From Chitinophagaceae bacterium (GTDB lineage Bacteria > Bacteroidota > Bacteroidia > Chitinophagales > Chitinophagaceae): a stretch of DNA of 64,000 nucleotides. This document shows positions 53,532-62,527 of this stretch, in pieces. The notes beneath the pieces were generated by a model. The model did not search any database, was not told where the DNA came from, and was given only the letters and a program-made list of their open reading frames with translations. Both the position numbers and the translations under genes were made by a program. The stretch spans positions 1 through 64,000 of the forward strand of contig JADBXR010000020.1 in the NCBI GenBank assembly GCA_020403425.1. Reading direction: 5' to 3'. The first letter of the stretch is position 1, and every line of letters starts with the position of its first letter.

Positions 53532-54068
53532 CTAGGCTCCCAGTTGGTAAAGTTCACGGATATTACGTCCCAGTCCGTCATAATCCAGTCCGTAGCCCAA
53601 TACGAACTTGTTGGGAATAGAGAAACAGCAGTAATCAATGGTAACCGGGTAAACGGTAGCATCGGGTTTGTGCAGTAATACCGCCACTTTTAAAGATAAC
53701 GGGTGCTGGTTACGTAGCTGCGGCAAGAATTCGTTCATGGTCTTGCCAGTATCAATGATGTCTTCCAGGATGATCACATGACGGTCTGTGATGTCCGTAT
53801 CCAGTCCGATGGCGGTGATGACCTGACCGGTTGACTTGGTCCCTTTATACGAAGCCAGTTTGATAAAACAGATCTCAGCCTCAATGGTCAGGTATTTGAA
53901 CAGGTCCGATGTGAACATGAAAGAACCGTTCAGTATGGCGATGAACAAAGGTTTTTTACCTGCATAATCCCTGTCTATGGTATTTGCCAGTTCTTTTACT
54001 TTTTCCAGGATCAGTGCTTCTGGTAAATAAGGTACAAAGGTTTTATCGTGAATGGTGATGGCTGACAT
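53532..54068 (-). CDS. hpt: Hypoxanthine phosphoribosyltransferase
   Basis: 178 residues. The PRPP-binding motif is VIILEDIIDTGKTM, and AILNGSFMFTSDLFKYL and PNKFVLGYGLDYDGLGRNI are typical of bacterial Hpt. It salvages hypoxanthine (and guanine) to nucleotides. It lies 42 bases after the glucosaminidase gene in the same direction. Confidence 0.94.
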   Translation of the reverse strand: MSAITIHDKTFVPYLPEALILEKVKELANTIDRDYAGKKPLFIAILNGSFMFTSDLFKYLTIEAEICFIKLASYKGTKSTGQVITAIGLDTDITDRHVIILEDIIDTGKTMNEFLPQLRNQHPLSLKVAVLLHKPDATVYPVTIDYCCFSIPNKFVLGYGLDYDGLGRNIRELYQLGA

Positions 54069-54110
54069 ATGACAGTTTTTATTTGTCCCGAAACTACGTA
54101 TCAGGAATGA

Positions 54111-55211
54111 TTATTTGGGTGAACGGGGTGTTGTGTTAACAGTGGGCGCGGCAGTGGCAGGTCGTAAGTAGATCTTCTCGCCTGTGTTTACCTGGCTGCT
54201 CCGGCTCAGCCGGTTATATTCCAGTAAGCTGTCCAGCCGGATGGCTTCCTGCTGACAAATGGAGTGCAGGGTTTCGCCTTCGGCCACCACATGAAAATCA
54301 ACTGCCCCTTTTTTGGGTTTTCTTTCAATGAACATCAACCGGTCTGTATCCAGCACATCCATGGAAGGAAGGTCGTTGTACTCTATCAGTTTACTCAATG
54401 GAATATCGTACTGGTTGGCCAGCGATAACAGCGATGTGCCTTCTGTGGCATGGATCACTTTCGTATTGTTGATCACGAAGATGCCGGATGGATAACTTGT
54501 CTTTTTGTTGACTGTGACCAGTGCGTTGGACGATGTGTTGGTATTCGACGGCGCAATTGCTGTTGCAGGTTCCGGTTGAACCCTTTCCTGTGAAACAGAA
54601 ACAGCAGCGACCGGTTGTTCTGCTGCAGGTGTGGCTATCGGAGCAGGATCGGCAGTGGACGGTTTTGACTGGCTGGGAGATCCGTTTACAGGTGACTGGT
54701 TCCTGGCGAGTGCAGTGAGACTGTATTGCTGGAGTTGATAATCATTGATGAGTTTCAGCAGACGCTGGGGATAGGTAGGGCTGGTAGCATAGCCGGCTTT
54801 TTTTAAGCCCGTGGCCCAGCCTTCATAATCTGTGGGATCCAGTTTGAACAGGAAAGCGTAATGAGGCCTTGTTTTCAAAAAATCAGAGTGATCACGATAA
54901 GAGTCTTCTGCAGAATTGTATACACGGAAACATTCCCCTTTCTCATCGTCATCGTGGTAGGTCTTTGCGCCTGTCCATTCGGTCTTGCATTTGATGCCAA
55001 AATGGTTGTTGGAAGTTTTGGCCAATGGGCTTTCACCCCACTGTGATTCCAGGATGCCCTGGGCCAGTGTGATGGCGGCAGGAACACCGGTGCGTTGCAT
55101 CTCCGCCATCGCCAGTTCCTTGTAACTGTCGATATAAGCCATTACTTTTTCTTTCTGCGCGCGGGCAGTGAGAGAGAATGCCAGGCAGAAAAGCAGGACC
55201 AGTTTCTTCAT
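54111..55211 (-). CDS. Secreted glucosaminidase-like hydrolase with two LysM domains
   Basis: 366 residues with a signal peptide (MKKLVLLFCLAFSLTARAQ). The catalytic GH73-type domain, about residues 20-165, shows AITLAQGILESQWGESPLAK, SNNHFGIKCK and FRVYNSAEDSYRDHSDFL. A Pro/Ala/Thr-rich linker leads to two LysM modules (HATEGTSLLSLANQYDIPLS near 250 and HVVAEGETLHSICQQEAIRL near 310). It probably cleaves or remodels peptidoglycan. Its start lies 1 base after the methyltransferase gene's end, so the two are co-transcribed. Confidence 0.92.
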   Translation of the reverse strand: MKKLVLLFCLAFSLTARAQKEKVMAYIDSYKELAMAEMQRTGVPAAITLAQGILESQWGESPLAKTSNNHFGIKCKTEWTGAKTYHDDDEKGECFRVYNSAEDSYRDHSDFLKTRPHYAFLFKLDPTDYEGWATGLKKAGYATSPTYPQRLLKLINDYQLQQYSLTALARNQSPVNGSPSQSKPSTADPAPIATPAAEQPVAAVSVSQERVQPEPATAIAPSNTNTSSNALVTVNKKTSYPSGIFVINNTKVIHATEGTSLLSLANQYDIPLSKLIEYNDLPSMDVLDTDRLMFIERKPKKGAVDFHVVAEGETLHSICQQEAIRLDSLLEYNRLSRSSQVNTGEKIYLRPATAAPTVNTTPRSPK

Positions 55212-55212
55212 G

Positions 55213-55851
55213 TTATTTCTTTTTGATCAGCATTACCCCGTCGCGTATCGTTACCAGCACCTGCTCGGTTCGGGGGTCTTTGTATACATGTTCATTAAAA
55301 GCTTCCATGGCTTTGGCATTTTTACCGCTGACGGGTTCCTGTAACACCTCACCATGAAACAATACATTATCGGCTATGATGATCCCGCCAGGACGTAACC
55401 GGGGCACGATCTGCTCGTAATACCCGATATAACCGGTCTTGTCGGCATCCAGGAATACCAGATCCCAGGTATAGTTCAAGGTTGGGATGATCTCCTTTGC
55501 ATTTCCAATGTGCAAATGTATCCGCTTATTCTTTTCGGATATGCTAAAATTTGTACGGGCAGTAGCGGCATCCTGCTCCCGTAGTTCAATGGTGTGCAGT
55601 TCCCCATCTTCTGCCAGTCCCTCTGCCAGGCAAAGCGCACTGTAACCGGTAAAAGTTCCCACTTCCAGGATATACCGGGGATGTATGAGCGAGCTCATCA
55701 GGGAAAGGAATCTTCCCTGTACATGCCCACTCAGCATATGCGACAGGGGATGATTGGCCAGGGTCTGCTGGTTCACCTCCTGCAGGAGGGCATTCTCCGG
55801 AGAGGTATATTTGGCCGCATAGGCTTCTGCCAGTGGAAGGATCAGGTCCAT
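55213..55851 (-). CDS. SAM-dependent O-methyltransferase (class I, COMT-like)
   Basis: 212 residues from the ATG at 55849-55851; an earlier start would read through a perfect inverted repeat and is rejected. Motifs: YILEVGTFTGYSALCLAEGL (SAM site), WDLVFLDADKTGYIGYYEQI (metal/SAM Asp), LRPGGIIIADNVLFHGEVLQ. The family methylates catechol-like hydroxyls; the substrate is unknown. It sits in the leftward run SSS symporter, methyltransferase, glucosaminidase, hpt. Confidence 0.92.
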   Translation of the reverse strand: MDLILPLAEAYAAKYTSPENALLQEVNQQTLANHPLSHMLSGHVQGRFLSLMSSLIHPRYILEVGTFTGYSALCLAEGLAEDGELHTIELREQDAATARTNFSISEKNKRIHLHIGNAKEIIPTLNYTWDLVFLDADKTGYIGYYEQIVPRLRPGGIIIADNVLFHGEVLQEPVSGKNAKAMEAFNEHVYKDPRTEQVLVTIRDGVMLIKKK

Positions 55852-55879
55852 GGGCAAATATACAATGAATGAATGAGTG

Positions 55880-55930
55880 GATGAGTGAATGAGTGAATGA
55901 CCGAGACCGGCATTCACTCATTCACTCATC
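55880..55930. repeat. Perfect 20-bp GTGAATGA-family inverted repeat
   Basis: GATGAGTGAATGAGTGAATG (55880-55899) and its exact reverse complement (55911-55930) surround an 11-base loop. Each arm is itself made of ATGAGTGA words. The right arm ends at the base next to the symporter stop codon. Confidence 0.8.
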
Positions 55931-57391
55931 CTATGCTTGAGCGGGTTCGTTGGAAGGTTTGGATGCCAGCCATAAGCCGATGAAAGTGATCAATCCGTTA
56001 ATGATCAGCAGTTCCAGCCCCAGTTCAAAGGAACCGAAGATCTGTTTCTGGAAGCGGTCCAGCAGGAAACAGATGATGGGTGAGATCACACAGATAAAAG
56101 GCACCAGTTGATCGCTCACCTTTCGTTTGGAAATGATGCCGAATGTGAACAATCCCAGCAGCGGACCATAGGTGAACGTGGCCACTTTCAGGATCAGGCC
56201 GATCATGCTGGAGTCATTGATCCATTTGAACATCATTACAAATAGCAGGAAGATGAATGCGAAGGACAGGTGTACGCGCTGGCGTAATTTCTTTTTTTGC
56301 TCATCTGTCATATCAGACCTGCGTTGCATGCCGATGATGTCGATACAGAAAGTGGATGTCAGCGCGGTAATGGCGCCATCTGCACTTGGGAAGAGTGCAG
56401 AGATCAATGCGATGATAAAGATCACGGAAACAAATGGCGGCATATGCTGTAAGGCGATGGCGGGGAATAATTTGTCACCGGTCACTTCCAGATTCAATTG
56501 GTTGGCATAGAGGTAAAGTAAACCTCCGAGGAACAGGAAGATCAGGATCACGATCATCAGCACGATAGACATGGAGATCACATTCTTCTGCGAATCTTTT
56601 AGTGTTTTTACAGAAATGTTCTTCTGCATCATTTCCTGGTCCATACCGGTCATGGTAACTGTGATAAAGGCGCCGGCCAGGATCTGTTTTACAAAGAACA
56701 GTTTGCTGTTAGGGTCTGTGAAGAAGATCTTGGAATATCCTTTTTCGCCCATGGCCTGCAGGCTCTCGCCAAAACCCATGTTCATATGATTGAGGATATA
56801 TACCACGCAGATCACCAGTCCCAGCAGCATACAGGTGGTTTGCAGGGTGTCGGTCCAAACAATGGTCTTGACACCACCTTCGTACGTATACAACAGGATC
56901 ATCACCAGGATGATCAGGGTAGTGGCCCAGAACGGAACATGAAAACTGTTCAGGATGGCTTCCTGTAGGATATTGACCACGAGGTACAAACGTGCGGTAG
57001 CGCCGAGTATACGTGACAGGATAAAGAAGCTGGCCCCTGTTTTATATGACTTAAAGCCAAGGCGGTTGTGCAGGTAATGATAGATGGAAGTAAGGTTCAG
57101 CCGGTAGTACAGCGGAAGCAATACATAGGCAATCGCCAGGTAGCCGATCAGGTATCCGAGTGTGATCTGGAAATAAGCAAAGGATTCTTTGGCAACGGCA
57201 CCCGGAACACTCACAAAAGTAACTCCGCTCAGGGACGTGCCTACCATACCGAATGCCACCAGCATCCAGTTACTGCTTTTGTTACCGATGAAAAAAGAGT
57301 CGTTCGTGCTGTTCTTGCCGGTGTACCAGGCCACACCGAGTAAGATCATGAAATAGGCGATAACAAAGGAAAAAAGCAGTAATGGAGACAT
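55931..57391 (-). CDS. Sodium:solute symporter (SSS family)
   Basis: 486 residues with about 13 hydrophobic segments. SSS features: MVGTSLSGVTFVSVPGAVAK, the bundle helix region LSRILGATARLYLVVNILQE and ALFPSADGAITALTSTF. It differs from the SGLT-like gene at 36.8 kb and resembles proline/pantothenate- or sialate-type members; the substrate is not predictable. It is divergent from the LOG-family gene. Confidence 0.9.
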   Translation of the reverse strand: MSPLLLFSFVIAYFMILLGVAWYTGKNSTNDSFFIGNKSSNWMLVAFGMVGTSLSGVTFVSVPGAVAKESFAYFQITLGYLIGYLAIAYVLLPLYYRLNLTSIYHYLHNRLGFKSYKTGASFFILSRILGATARLYLVVNILQEAILNSFHVPFWATTLIILVMILLYTYEGGVKTIVWTDTLQTTCMLLGLVICVVYILNHMNMGFGESLQAMGEKGYSKIFFTDPNSKLFFVKQILAGAFITVTMTGMDQEMMQKNISVKTLKDSQKNVISMSIVLMIVILIFLFLGGLLYLYANQLNLEVTGDKLFPAIALQHMPPFVSVIFIIALISALFPSADGAITALTSTFCIDIIGMQRRSDMTDEQKKKLRQRVHLSFAFIFLLFVMMFKWINDSSMIGLILKVATFTYGPLLGLFTFGIISKRKVSDQLVPFICVISPIICFLLDRFQKQIFGSFELGLELLIINGLITFIGLWLASKPSNEPAQA

Positions 57392-57474
57392 ATTGGGGTA
57401 ATTAAAATGATCAAACGAAAACGGAAAAGTAGTGAAAAATATTTAACCTAATTTGCCATTCAAAATTTTGACAT

Positions 57475-58014
57475 ATGCCTGTTAACAATATTGCCGTGTT
57501 CTGTGGTTCCAGAGCCGGTAAAAATCCACTGTATGTGGCACATGCCGCAGCGTTGGGTCGGCTGTTCGCGGAACGGAAGATCACGATGGTATATGGTGGT
57601 GGCAACAAAGGTCTTATGGGTGCTGTTGCCAATGCTGCTATGGAAAACGGTGGCAAAGTGATCGGCGTGATACCCGAGATCTTGTTGGAATGGGAGGCAG
57701 AACACAAAGGCATCACAGAACTTCGGGTGGTGGCCGATATGCATGTTCGTAAAAAGACGATGTATGAACTGTGCGATGCAGCCATCGTATTGGCCGGCGG
57801 CAACGGAACACTGGATGAATTGTTCGAGATGCTGACCTGGAACAACCTCAATATCCACAATAAAAAGATCGTGCTGCTGAATACGGCAGGATTCTACCAG
57901 CACCTGGTGGCACATATCGACAGCATGTCGGATGAGGAATTCCTATATGATAACTGGCGCGATCGCCTGATCGTTTGCGATGATCCGGTGACTGCTATCG
58001 ACGCTTTGGTTTAA
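57475..58014 (+). CDS. LOG-family protein (TIGR00730; cytokinin-activating-like nucleosidase)
   Basis: 179 residues. Rossmann-like fold with FCGSRAGKNPLY, GGGNKGLMGAVA and the family's GGxGTxxE motif, here VLAGGNGTLDELFEM (Ala where Pro is usual). Members hydrolyse nucleoside monophosphates to base and ribose 5-phosphate; the bacterial role is often unclear. Its last 20 bases overlap the convergent beta-barrel-like gene. Confidence 0.92.
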   Translation: MPVNNIAVFCGSRAGKNPLYVAHAAALGRLFAERKITMVYGGGNKGLMGAVANAAMENGGKVIGVIPEILLEWEAEHKGITELRVVADMHVRKKTMYELCDAAIVLAGGNGTLDELFEMLTWNNLNIHNKKIVLLNTAGFYQHLVAHIDSMSDEEFLYDNWRDRLIVCDDPVTAIDALV

Positions 58015-58597
58015 GGTACATACCGAAACCTGCCCGGAAAATAGGCAGCGGATCGTTGTATTGATCGCGGTAGGGAGAATTGATATTTTGTGTGACGTCG
58101 ATCATCAGGGTAACATAAGAATAATGCGAGCCCAGTACACGAGTTCCATAACCCACACCTACCAGTAAACTTCCTGCGTTGTAATGATAACTGCCGGTTT
58201 GCCCGGTTTGAACATTTTTCTGACTGGAGTTGATCCAGTTGAATTCAGGCTGTACCTGCAGGTGCAGGAAACTGACCGGCCAAACCCGCAGGAAAGGACC
58301 GCCACCCAGGTTGAAATTGCGGAAACGGATATTGCTGAACTCAGAAGCGTTCTGTGAAAAATAGTTGATGTTCAGTGCCACACCGCCGTCCAGCCATCTG
58401 GTGATGCTGTAACCGATCTCGGGATTCAATCCAACATTGAACGAACGGTTGGTGATACCCAGGTTCAGGCTGGTACCCAAAAAGATATTTTCCCTATTGA
58501 ATTTGCCCTTTTGTTCCTCGTCCTCATTCTGCTGGGCAAAACTGCCGGTGGCCGTTACAGCCAAAACAAGTACGAAAAGCAGTTTCTGGATCTTCAT
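57995..58597 (-). CDS. Probable outer-membrane beta-barrel protein
   Basis: 200 residues from the ATG at 58595-58597; six further upstream codons are possible but unneeded. A signal peptide (MKIQKLLFVLVLAVTATGSF) precedes alternating beta-strand-like segments rich in aromatic residues (IFLGTSLNLGITNRSFNVGL, FLHLQVQPEFNW, LLVGVGYGTRVLGSHYSYV) ending in a short basic tail (FGMYLKPKRR). Function unknown; outer-membrane location is inferred from composition. It overlaps the LOG gene 3' end by 20 bases, tail to tail. Confidence 0.78.
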   Translation of the reverse strand: MKIQKLLFVLVLAVTATGSFAQQNEDEEQKGKFNRENIFLGTSLNLGITNRSFNVGLNPEIGYSITRWLDGGVALNINYFSQNASEFSNIRFRNFNLGGGPFLRVWPVSFLHLQVQPEFNWINSSQKNVQTGQTGSYHYNAGSLLVGVGYGTRVLGSHYSYVTLMIDVTQNINSPYRDQYNDPLPIFRAGFGMYLKPKRR

Positions 58598-58864
58598 AAC
58601 GCACATTTCCTGCAAACCTAGTCATTTCAGCAGGCATAGAAATTTTTTGTTATCTAAAAAAATGTTAGGAAGATCCCGATCATCTGATGATCCATGCTGT
58701 CAGTGTGTATTTTTTGCAGGCGGCCTGTTCTGGTGGCCTGTCTGTTGGAACCGCTCGAAATGATTTCTAAAACCTTCAAAATATGTCTGTTATCACTGTG
58801 TATGGTTTAGAAAACCGCAAAACCTGTTGGATATTATTCAAGGAACCAGTAACAGCGTAAATAT

Positions 58865-58893
58865 TTTTTATGTGTACCTGCCACACATAAAAA
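58865..58893 (+). promoter_or_regulatory. Perfect palindrome upstream of pckA (candidate operator)
   Basis: TTTTTATGTGT (58865-58875), 7-base spacer, ACACATAAAAA (58883-58893). TATGTGT-N7-ACACATA resembles CRP/FNR-family operators in layout. It ends 22 bases before the -7 box, over the -33 region, so a repressor or activator could act here. Confidence 0.5.
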
Positions 58894-58914
58894 TCAGCGA
58901 AAGAATTAAACAAT

Positions 58915-58922
58915 TACTTTTG
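58915..58922 (+). promoter_or_regulatory. Putative -7 promoter element of pckA
   Basis: TACTTTTG fits TAnnTTTG and lies 25 bases before the ATG at 58948. No TTG at the usual -33 spacing; the palindrome lies just upstream. Confidence 0.5.
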
Positions 58923-58947
58923 TAATCTAACTAACGTTTGTTTGTTT

Positions 58948-60552
58948 ATGATGGCAGCTACAATGATCCCCAAGCAGATCCTGCAGGAATTGGGTTTATC
59001 CGACAGCACAGGCATTCATTATCAGTTATCACCCGAAGAATTGGCAGAACAGACGGTTCTGCGGGGGCAGGGCGTATTTAACGATACCGGGGCCCTCTGT
59101 ATACAAACGGGAGAATTCACCGGCCGTAGTCCAAAAGATAAGTTCATCGTAAAAGATGCGATCACGGCGGACTCGGTTGACTGGAATGGTTTCAATATAC
59201 CCATCGAAGAAAAATATTTTCACCAGCTGAAGAAAAAACTGCTGGATTATCTTGGTGAGAAAGAAGAGATATGGGTACGCGACGCACACGCCTGTGCCGA
59301 TCCTTCCCACCGCTTGAATATCCGTGTCATCAACGAACACCCCTGGAGTAACCTGTTTGCGCACAATATGTTCCTTCGTCCATCAGAAGAGGAGTTGTCG
59401 GGTTTTGAACCGGAATGGCATATCATACAGGCGCCTGGTTTCAAGGCCGATCCGGCGGTTGATGGAACACGGCAGCACAATTTTGCGATCCTGTCGTTCA
59501 CACATAAAACGATCCTGATCGGAGGAACCGGTTATACAGGTGAGATCAAGAAAGGCATTTTCAGTGTGCTCAATTTTATCCTTCCCAATGAAAGAAATGT
59601 GCTGAGCATGCACTGCAGTGCCAATATGGGTGCAGAAGGTGACGTGGCCGTTTTTTTTGGCCTCAGTGGAACGGGTAAGACCACCCTCAGTGCCGATCCT
59701 AACCGCAAACTGATCGGCGATGATGAACATGGCTGGACCGACAGTTCCGTATTCAATTTTGAAGGAGGCTGTTATGCCAAGACCATCGATCTGAGTGAAG
59801 AGAAAGAACCCGAGATCTTCCGTGCCATCCGTCCTGCGGCATTGGTAGAGAATATCCATTTTTATCCTGGTACACAAAAGATCGATTTCAGCAGCAAACT
59901 GATCACAGAGAATACCCGGGTAAGTTATCCGCTGGGTTATATCAGTAACGCATTGGAGCCAAGTATTGGCGGCCTGCCTAAAAATATCTTCTTTCTGACC
60001 TGCGATGCTTACGGTGTGTTGCCTCCGATCAGCCGTTTATCTGCCGGACAGGCCATGTACCAGTTCATCAGCGGCTATACCGCTAAAGTAGCAGGTACCG
60101 AAGCGGGTGTTACCGAACCCAAAACCACTTTCAGTGCCTGTTTTGGTGCGCCCTTCCTGCCATTGCATCCCGGTAAATATGCCGAAATGCTGGGAGAGAA
60201 GATGCGCAAACATGAAGTGAACGTATGGATGGTGAATACCGGTTGGAGCGGTGGTCCCTATGGTGTGGGCAATCGCATGAAGCTGGCTTATACCCGTGCG
60301 ATGATTACCGCGGCGCTGGAAGGCAAGCTGGACAATGTAGCGTACGAAACCCACCCCGTATTCGGTATGGAAATGCCATTGAGTTGTCCCGGGGTACCCT
60401 CAGAGATATTGAATCCACGCAGCACCTGGGCGGATTCAGCTGCCTATGATACCAAAGCGCGTGACCTAGCCCTGCAATTTGTGCAGAATTTTGAAAAATA
60501 CGCTTCCGGCGTGTCTGAAGAAATTCTGCAGGCCGCACCCAAAACTAACTGA
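58948..60552 (+). CDS. pckA: Phosphoenolpyruvate carboxykinase (ATP)
   Basis: 534 residues from the ATG at 58948 (a second ATG follows directly). ATP-type PEPCK landmarks: GEFTGRSPKDKFIV, the Walker A-like GLSGTGKTTLSADPNR (about residue 240), GDDEHGW, FNFEGGCYAKTIDL and VNTGWSGGPYGVG. It converts oxaloacetate to PEP in gluconeogenesis. A conspicuous palindrome in the promoter suggests regulation by carbon status. Confidence 0.97.
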   Translation: MMAATMIPKQILQELGLSDSTGIHYQLSPEELAEQTVLRGQGVFNDTGALCIQTGEFTGRSPKDKFIVKDAITADSVDWNGFNIPIEEKYFHQLKKKLLDYLGEKEEIWVRDAHACADPSHRLNIRVINEHPWSNLFAHNMFLRPSEEELSGFEPEWHIIQAPGFKADPAVDGTRQHNFAILSFTHKTILIGGTGYTGEIKKGIFSVLNFILPNERNVLSMHCSANMGAEGDVAVFFGLSGTGKTTLSADPNRKLIGDDEHGWTDSSVFNFEGGCYAKTIDLSEEKEPEIFRAIRPAALVENIHFYPGTQKIDFSSKLITENTRVSYPLGYISNALEPSIGGLPKNIFFLTCDAYGVLPPISRLSAGQAMYQFISGYTAKVAGTEAGVTEPKTTFSACFGAPFLPLHPGKYAEMLGEKMRKHEVNVWMVNTGWSGGPYGVGNRMKLAYTRAMITAALEGKLDNVAYETHPVFGMEMPLSCPGVPSEILNPRSTWADSAAYDTKARDLALQFVQNFEKYASGVSEEILQAAPKTN

Positions 60553-60608
60553 TTACCGTAACGCCATTGGTGTTACAGAAAGGGTCTCTTGGTTGCTTGT
60601 CTGTTACA

Positions 60609-60636
60609 AAAAACTCCACCTGCGGGTGGAGTTTTC
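60609..60636 (+). terminator. Intrinsic terminator after pckA
   Basis: AAAACTCCACC (60610-60620), loop TGCG, GGTGGAGTTTT (60625-60635), then C and TTTT. Confidence 0.88.
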
Positions 60637-60688
60637 TTTTGCAAAATATGATAAGGGATGATGAGGTCAGTAATCGGTCTCGACCTGT

Positions 60689-61324
60689 TTAGAATAAACC
60701 AAACAATGTACTGTCCACTTTGCTGATGATATCCCCGAAATGTTCGTCGGTCTCGGCAAATTTGTTCTTGTCGCAATCAATGATGAGCAAGGGGCCTTCT
60801 TTGTAGCTATCGATCCATTTATTGTAATATTCATTCAGCCGTTTCAGGTAATCCAGACGGATGTTCTCTTCATATTCCCGTCCACGTTTCTGTATCTGGG
60901 CCACCAGGGTGGGTACGGAGGCTTTCAGGTAGATCAGCAGGTCTGGTGGCTGCACCATGCTTTTCAGGGTCTGGAAAAAAAGATAATAATTGTCAAAATC
61001 CCTTTTGCTCATCAGTCCCATTTCGTGCAGGTTGGGAGCGAAGATATTGGCGTCCTCGTAAATGGTGCGATCCTGTATCACGGTCTCGGTCCCATGATGG
61101 ATCTCCAGCAACTGGTTCAGGCGGCTGTTCAGGAAGAAGATCTGCAGGTTAAAGCTCCAGCGCGGCATGTCCTCATAAAAATCCATGAGGTAGGGATTAT
61201 GGTCCACATCTTCGAACTGGGGTATCCAGCGGTAATGTTTGCTCAGCATTTCAGTCAACGTGGTCTTTCCCGCGCCGATATTGCCGGCCACTGCGATGTG
61301 TTTTGGTTTTTTTGCCTTTGCCAT
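60689..61324 (-). CDS. Deoxynucleoside kinase
   Basis: 211 residues. P-loop AVAGNIGAGKTTLTEML near the N-terminus; FEDVDHNPYLMDFYEDMPRW and VIQDRTIYEDANIFA (the ERS/DRT-type catalytic loop) match the dCK/dGK-like family. LIYLKASVPTLVAQIQKRGR is the lid/arginine region. It phosphorylates deoxynucleosides for salvage; base specificity cannot be read with certainty. Confidence 0.92.
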   Translation of the reverse strand: MAKAKKPKHIAVAGNIGAGKTTLTEMLSKHYRWIPQFEDVDHNPYLMDFYEDMPRWSFNLQIFFLNSRLNQLLEIHHGTETVIQDRTIYEDANIFAPNLHEMGLMSKRDFDNYYLFFQTLKSMVQPPDLLIYLKASVPTLVAQIQKRGREYEENIRLDYLKRLNEYYNKWIDSYKEGPLLIIDCDKNKFAETDEHFGDIISKVDSTLFGLF

Positions 61325-61449
61325 AAAAATGAAAGTACGAAATACGATGTATGAAGTTAAAACTGGGAGAATATTTTTTTGCGCAATGCCCCATTCCTAC
61401 GGCCTGCCAGCTTTTGCCATAGGTTCTTAGGGGGGTAGTTAGGGGCAAA

Positions 61450-62460
61450 TCAGTAATTCATCCCGATGGCCTGTCTTACCAGCTTCAGTGTTTCTGAGGC
61501 GCTGGCCCTGGCTTTATCGGCACCCTGCCGGATGATCCTGCCCAGCAGTTCCTTGTTGTTCTGGATATCGGCCGCTTTTTCACGGATGGGTTTGATGAAA
61601 CCTGCCATGTCCTCTGCCAGCTGTTTTTTCATATCGCCATAGCGGATGATACAGTTGCCGCTGCTGCTGGCATCGAAATCGTCCTCGAACTTTTTCACGG
61701 TGTCCGGACTGCTTACCAGCCGCATCAATGTGAACAGGTTCTCGATATAATCAGGTTTCACAGAATTGGGTTCAGCCGGTCCCTGGTCGGTCTTGGCTTT
61801 CATGATCTTTTTACGGATGCTATCATCGTCATCTGCCAGGTAAAGGGTGGCCATCTGGTTCTCGCTTTTGCTCATTTTGCCATTGCCGTCAAGCCCCATG
61901 ATGCGAACCAGGTCTCCCCCAAAATTAAAGGCATAGGGCATCGGGAATACTTCCCCATAACGGTAATTGAAGCGTTCGGCAAAATTCCGGGCCATTTCCA
62001 GGTGTTGTTCCTGGTCTTTGCCTACCGGCACTTTCAGGGCACGATGGATCAATATATCGGAAGCCATCAAAACCGGATAGGTGAGTAGTCCAGCGTTCAC
62101 ATTTTCTGGTTGCAGGCGGACTTTTTCTTTGAAAGTCACGGTTTTCTCCAGCTCACCTTTGTAGGCCAGCATATTCAGGTACAGGTATAGTTCGGCTATT
62201 TCGGGAACATCGCTTTGTATATAGAGCGACACTTTTTCCGGATCCAGTCCGCAGGCAATATTTTCGGCGATGACCCGATGAACACTGTTCTGCAGCTCTT
62301 TGGTGTCGGGATGGGTGGTGAGGCTATGCCAGTTGGCCACAAAGAAATAACAGTTATAATCATCCTGCATCCGCACATAATTTCGCATGGCCCCGAAATA
62401 ATTACCCAGGTGCAGGAACCCGGTGGGACGAATGCCGCTTAAAACAACCTCTTTTTCCAT
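61450..62460 (-). CDS. trpS: Tryptophan-tRNA ligase
   Basis: 336 residues. Class I signatures: PTGFLHLGNYFGAM (HIGH-like) near the N-terminus and GKMSKSENQ (KMSKS) near residue 200. ASDILIHRALKVPVGKDQEQ and the usual length support TrpS over TyrS. The start at 62458-62460 is the family start (MEKEVVLSGIRPTG). Confidence 0.97.
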   Translation of the reverse strand: MEKEVVLSGIRPTGFLHLGNYFGAMRNYVRMQDDYNCYFFVANWHSLTTHPDTKELQNSVHRVIAENIACGLDPEKVSLYIQSDVPEIAELYLYLNMLAYKGELEKTVTFKEKVRLQPENVNAGLLTYPVLMASDILIHRALKVPVGKDQEQHLEMARNFAERFNYRYGEVFPMPYAFNFGGDLVRIMGLDGNGKMSKSENQMATLYLADDDDSIRKKIMKAKTDQGPAEPNSVKPDYIENLFTLMRLVSSPDTVKKFEDDFDASSSGNCIIRYGDMKKQLAEDMAGFIKPIREKAADIQNNKELLGRIIRQGADKARASASETLKLVRQAIGMNY

Positions 62461-62527
62461 AGGCGCGAAGATAATATTTAGTCAATGGTGAATGGTGAAT
62501 GGGCAATGGATTTTTTTGAGGAGATGA

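Larger units (their letters stand above)
58598..58947. other. Divergent region between the beta-barrel gene and pckA
   Basis: 350 bases with no gene. It holds GATCATC/GATGATC near 58678-58692, a long AT-rich palindrome (58865-58893) and the pckA -7 element (58915-58922). Confidence 0.55.

Noticed and set aside
55852..55917. Longer start of the O-methyltransferase
   Set aside because: The extra 22 residues (His/Ser-rich) are encoded by the perfect inverted repeat; the family N-terminus fits the ATG at 55851.
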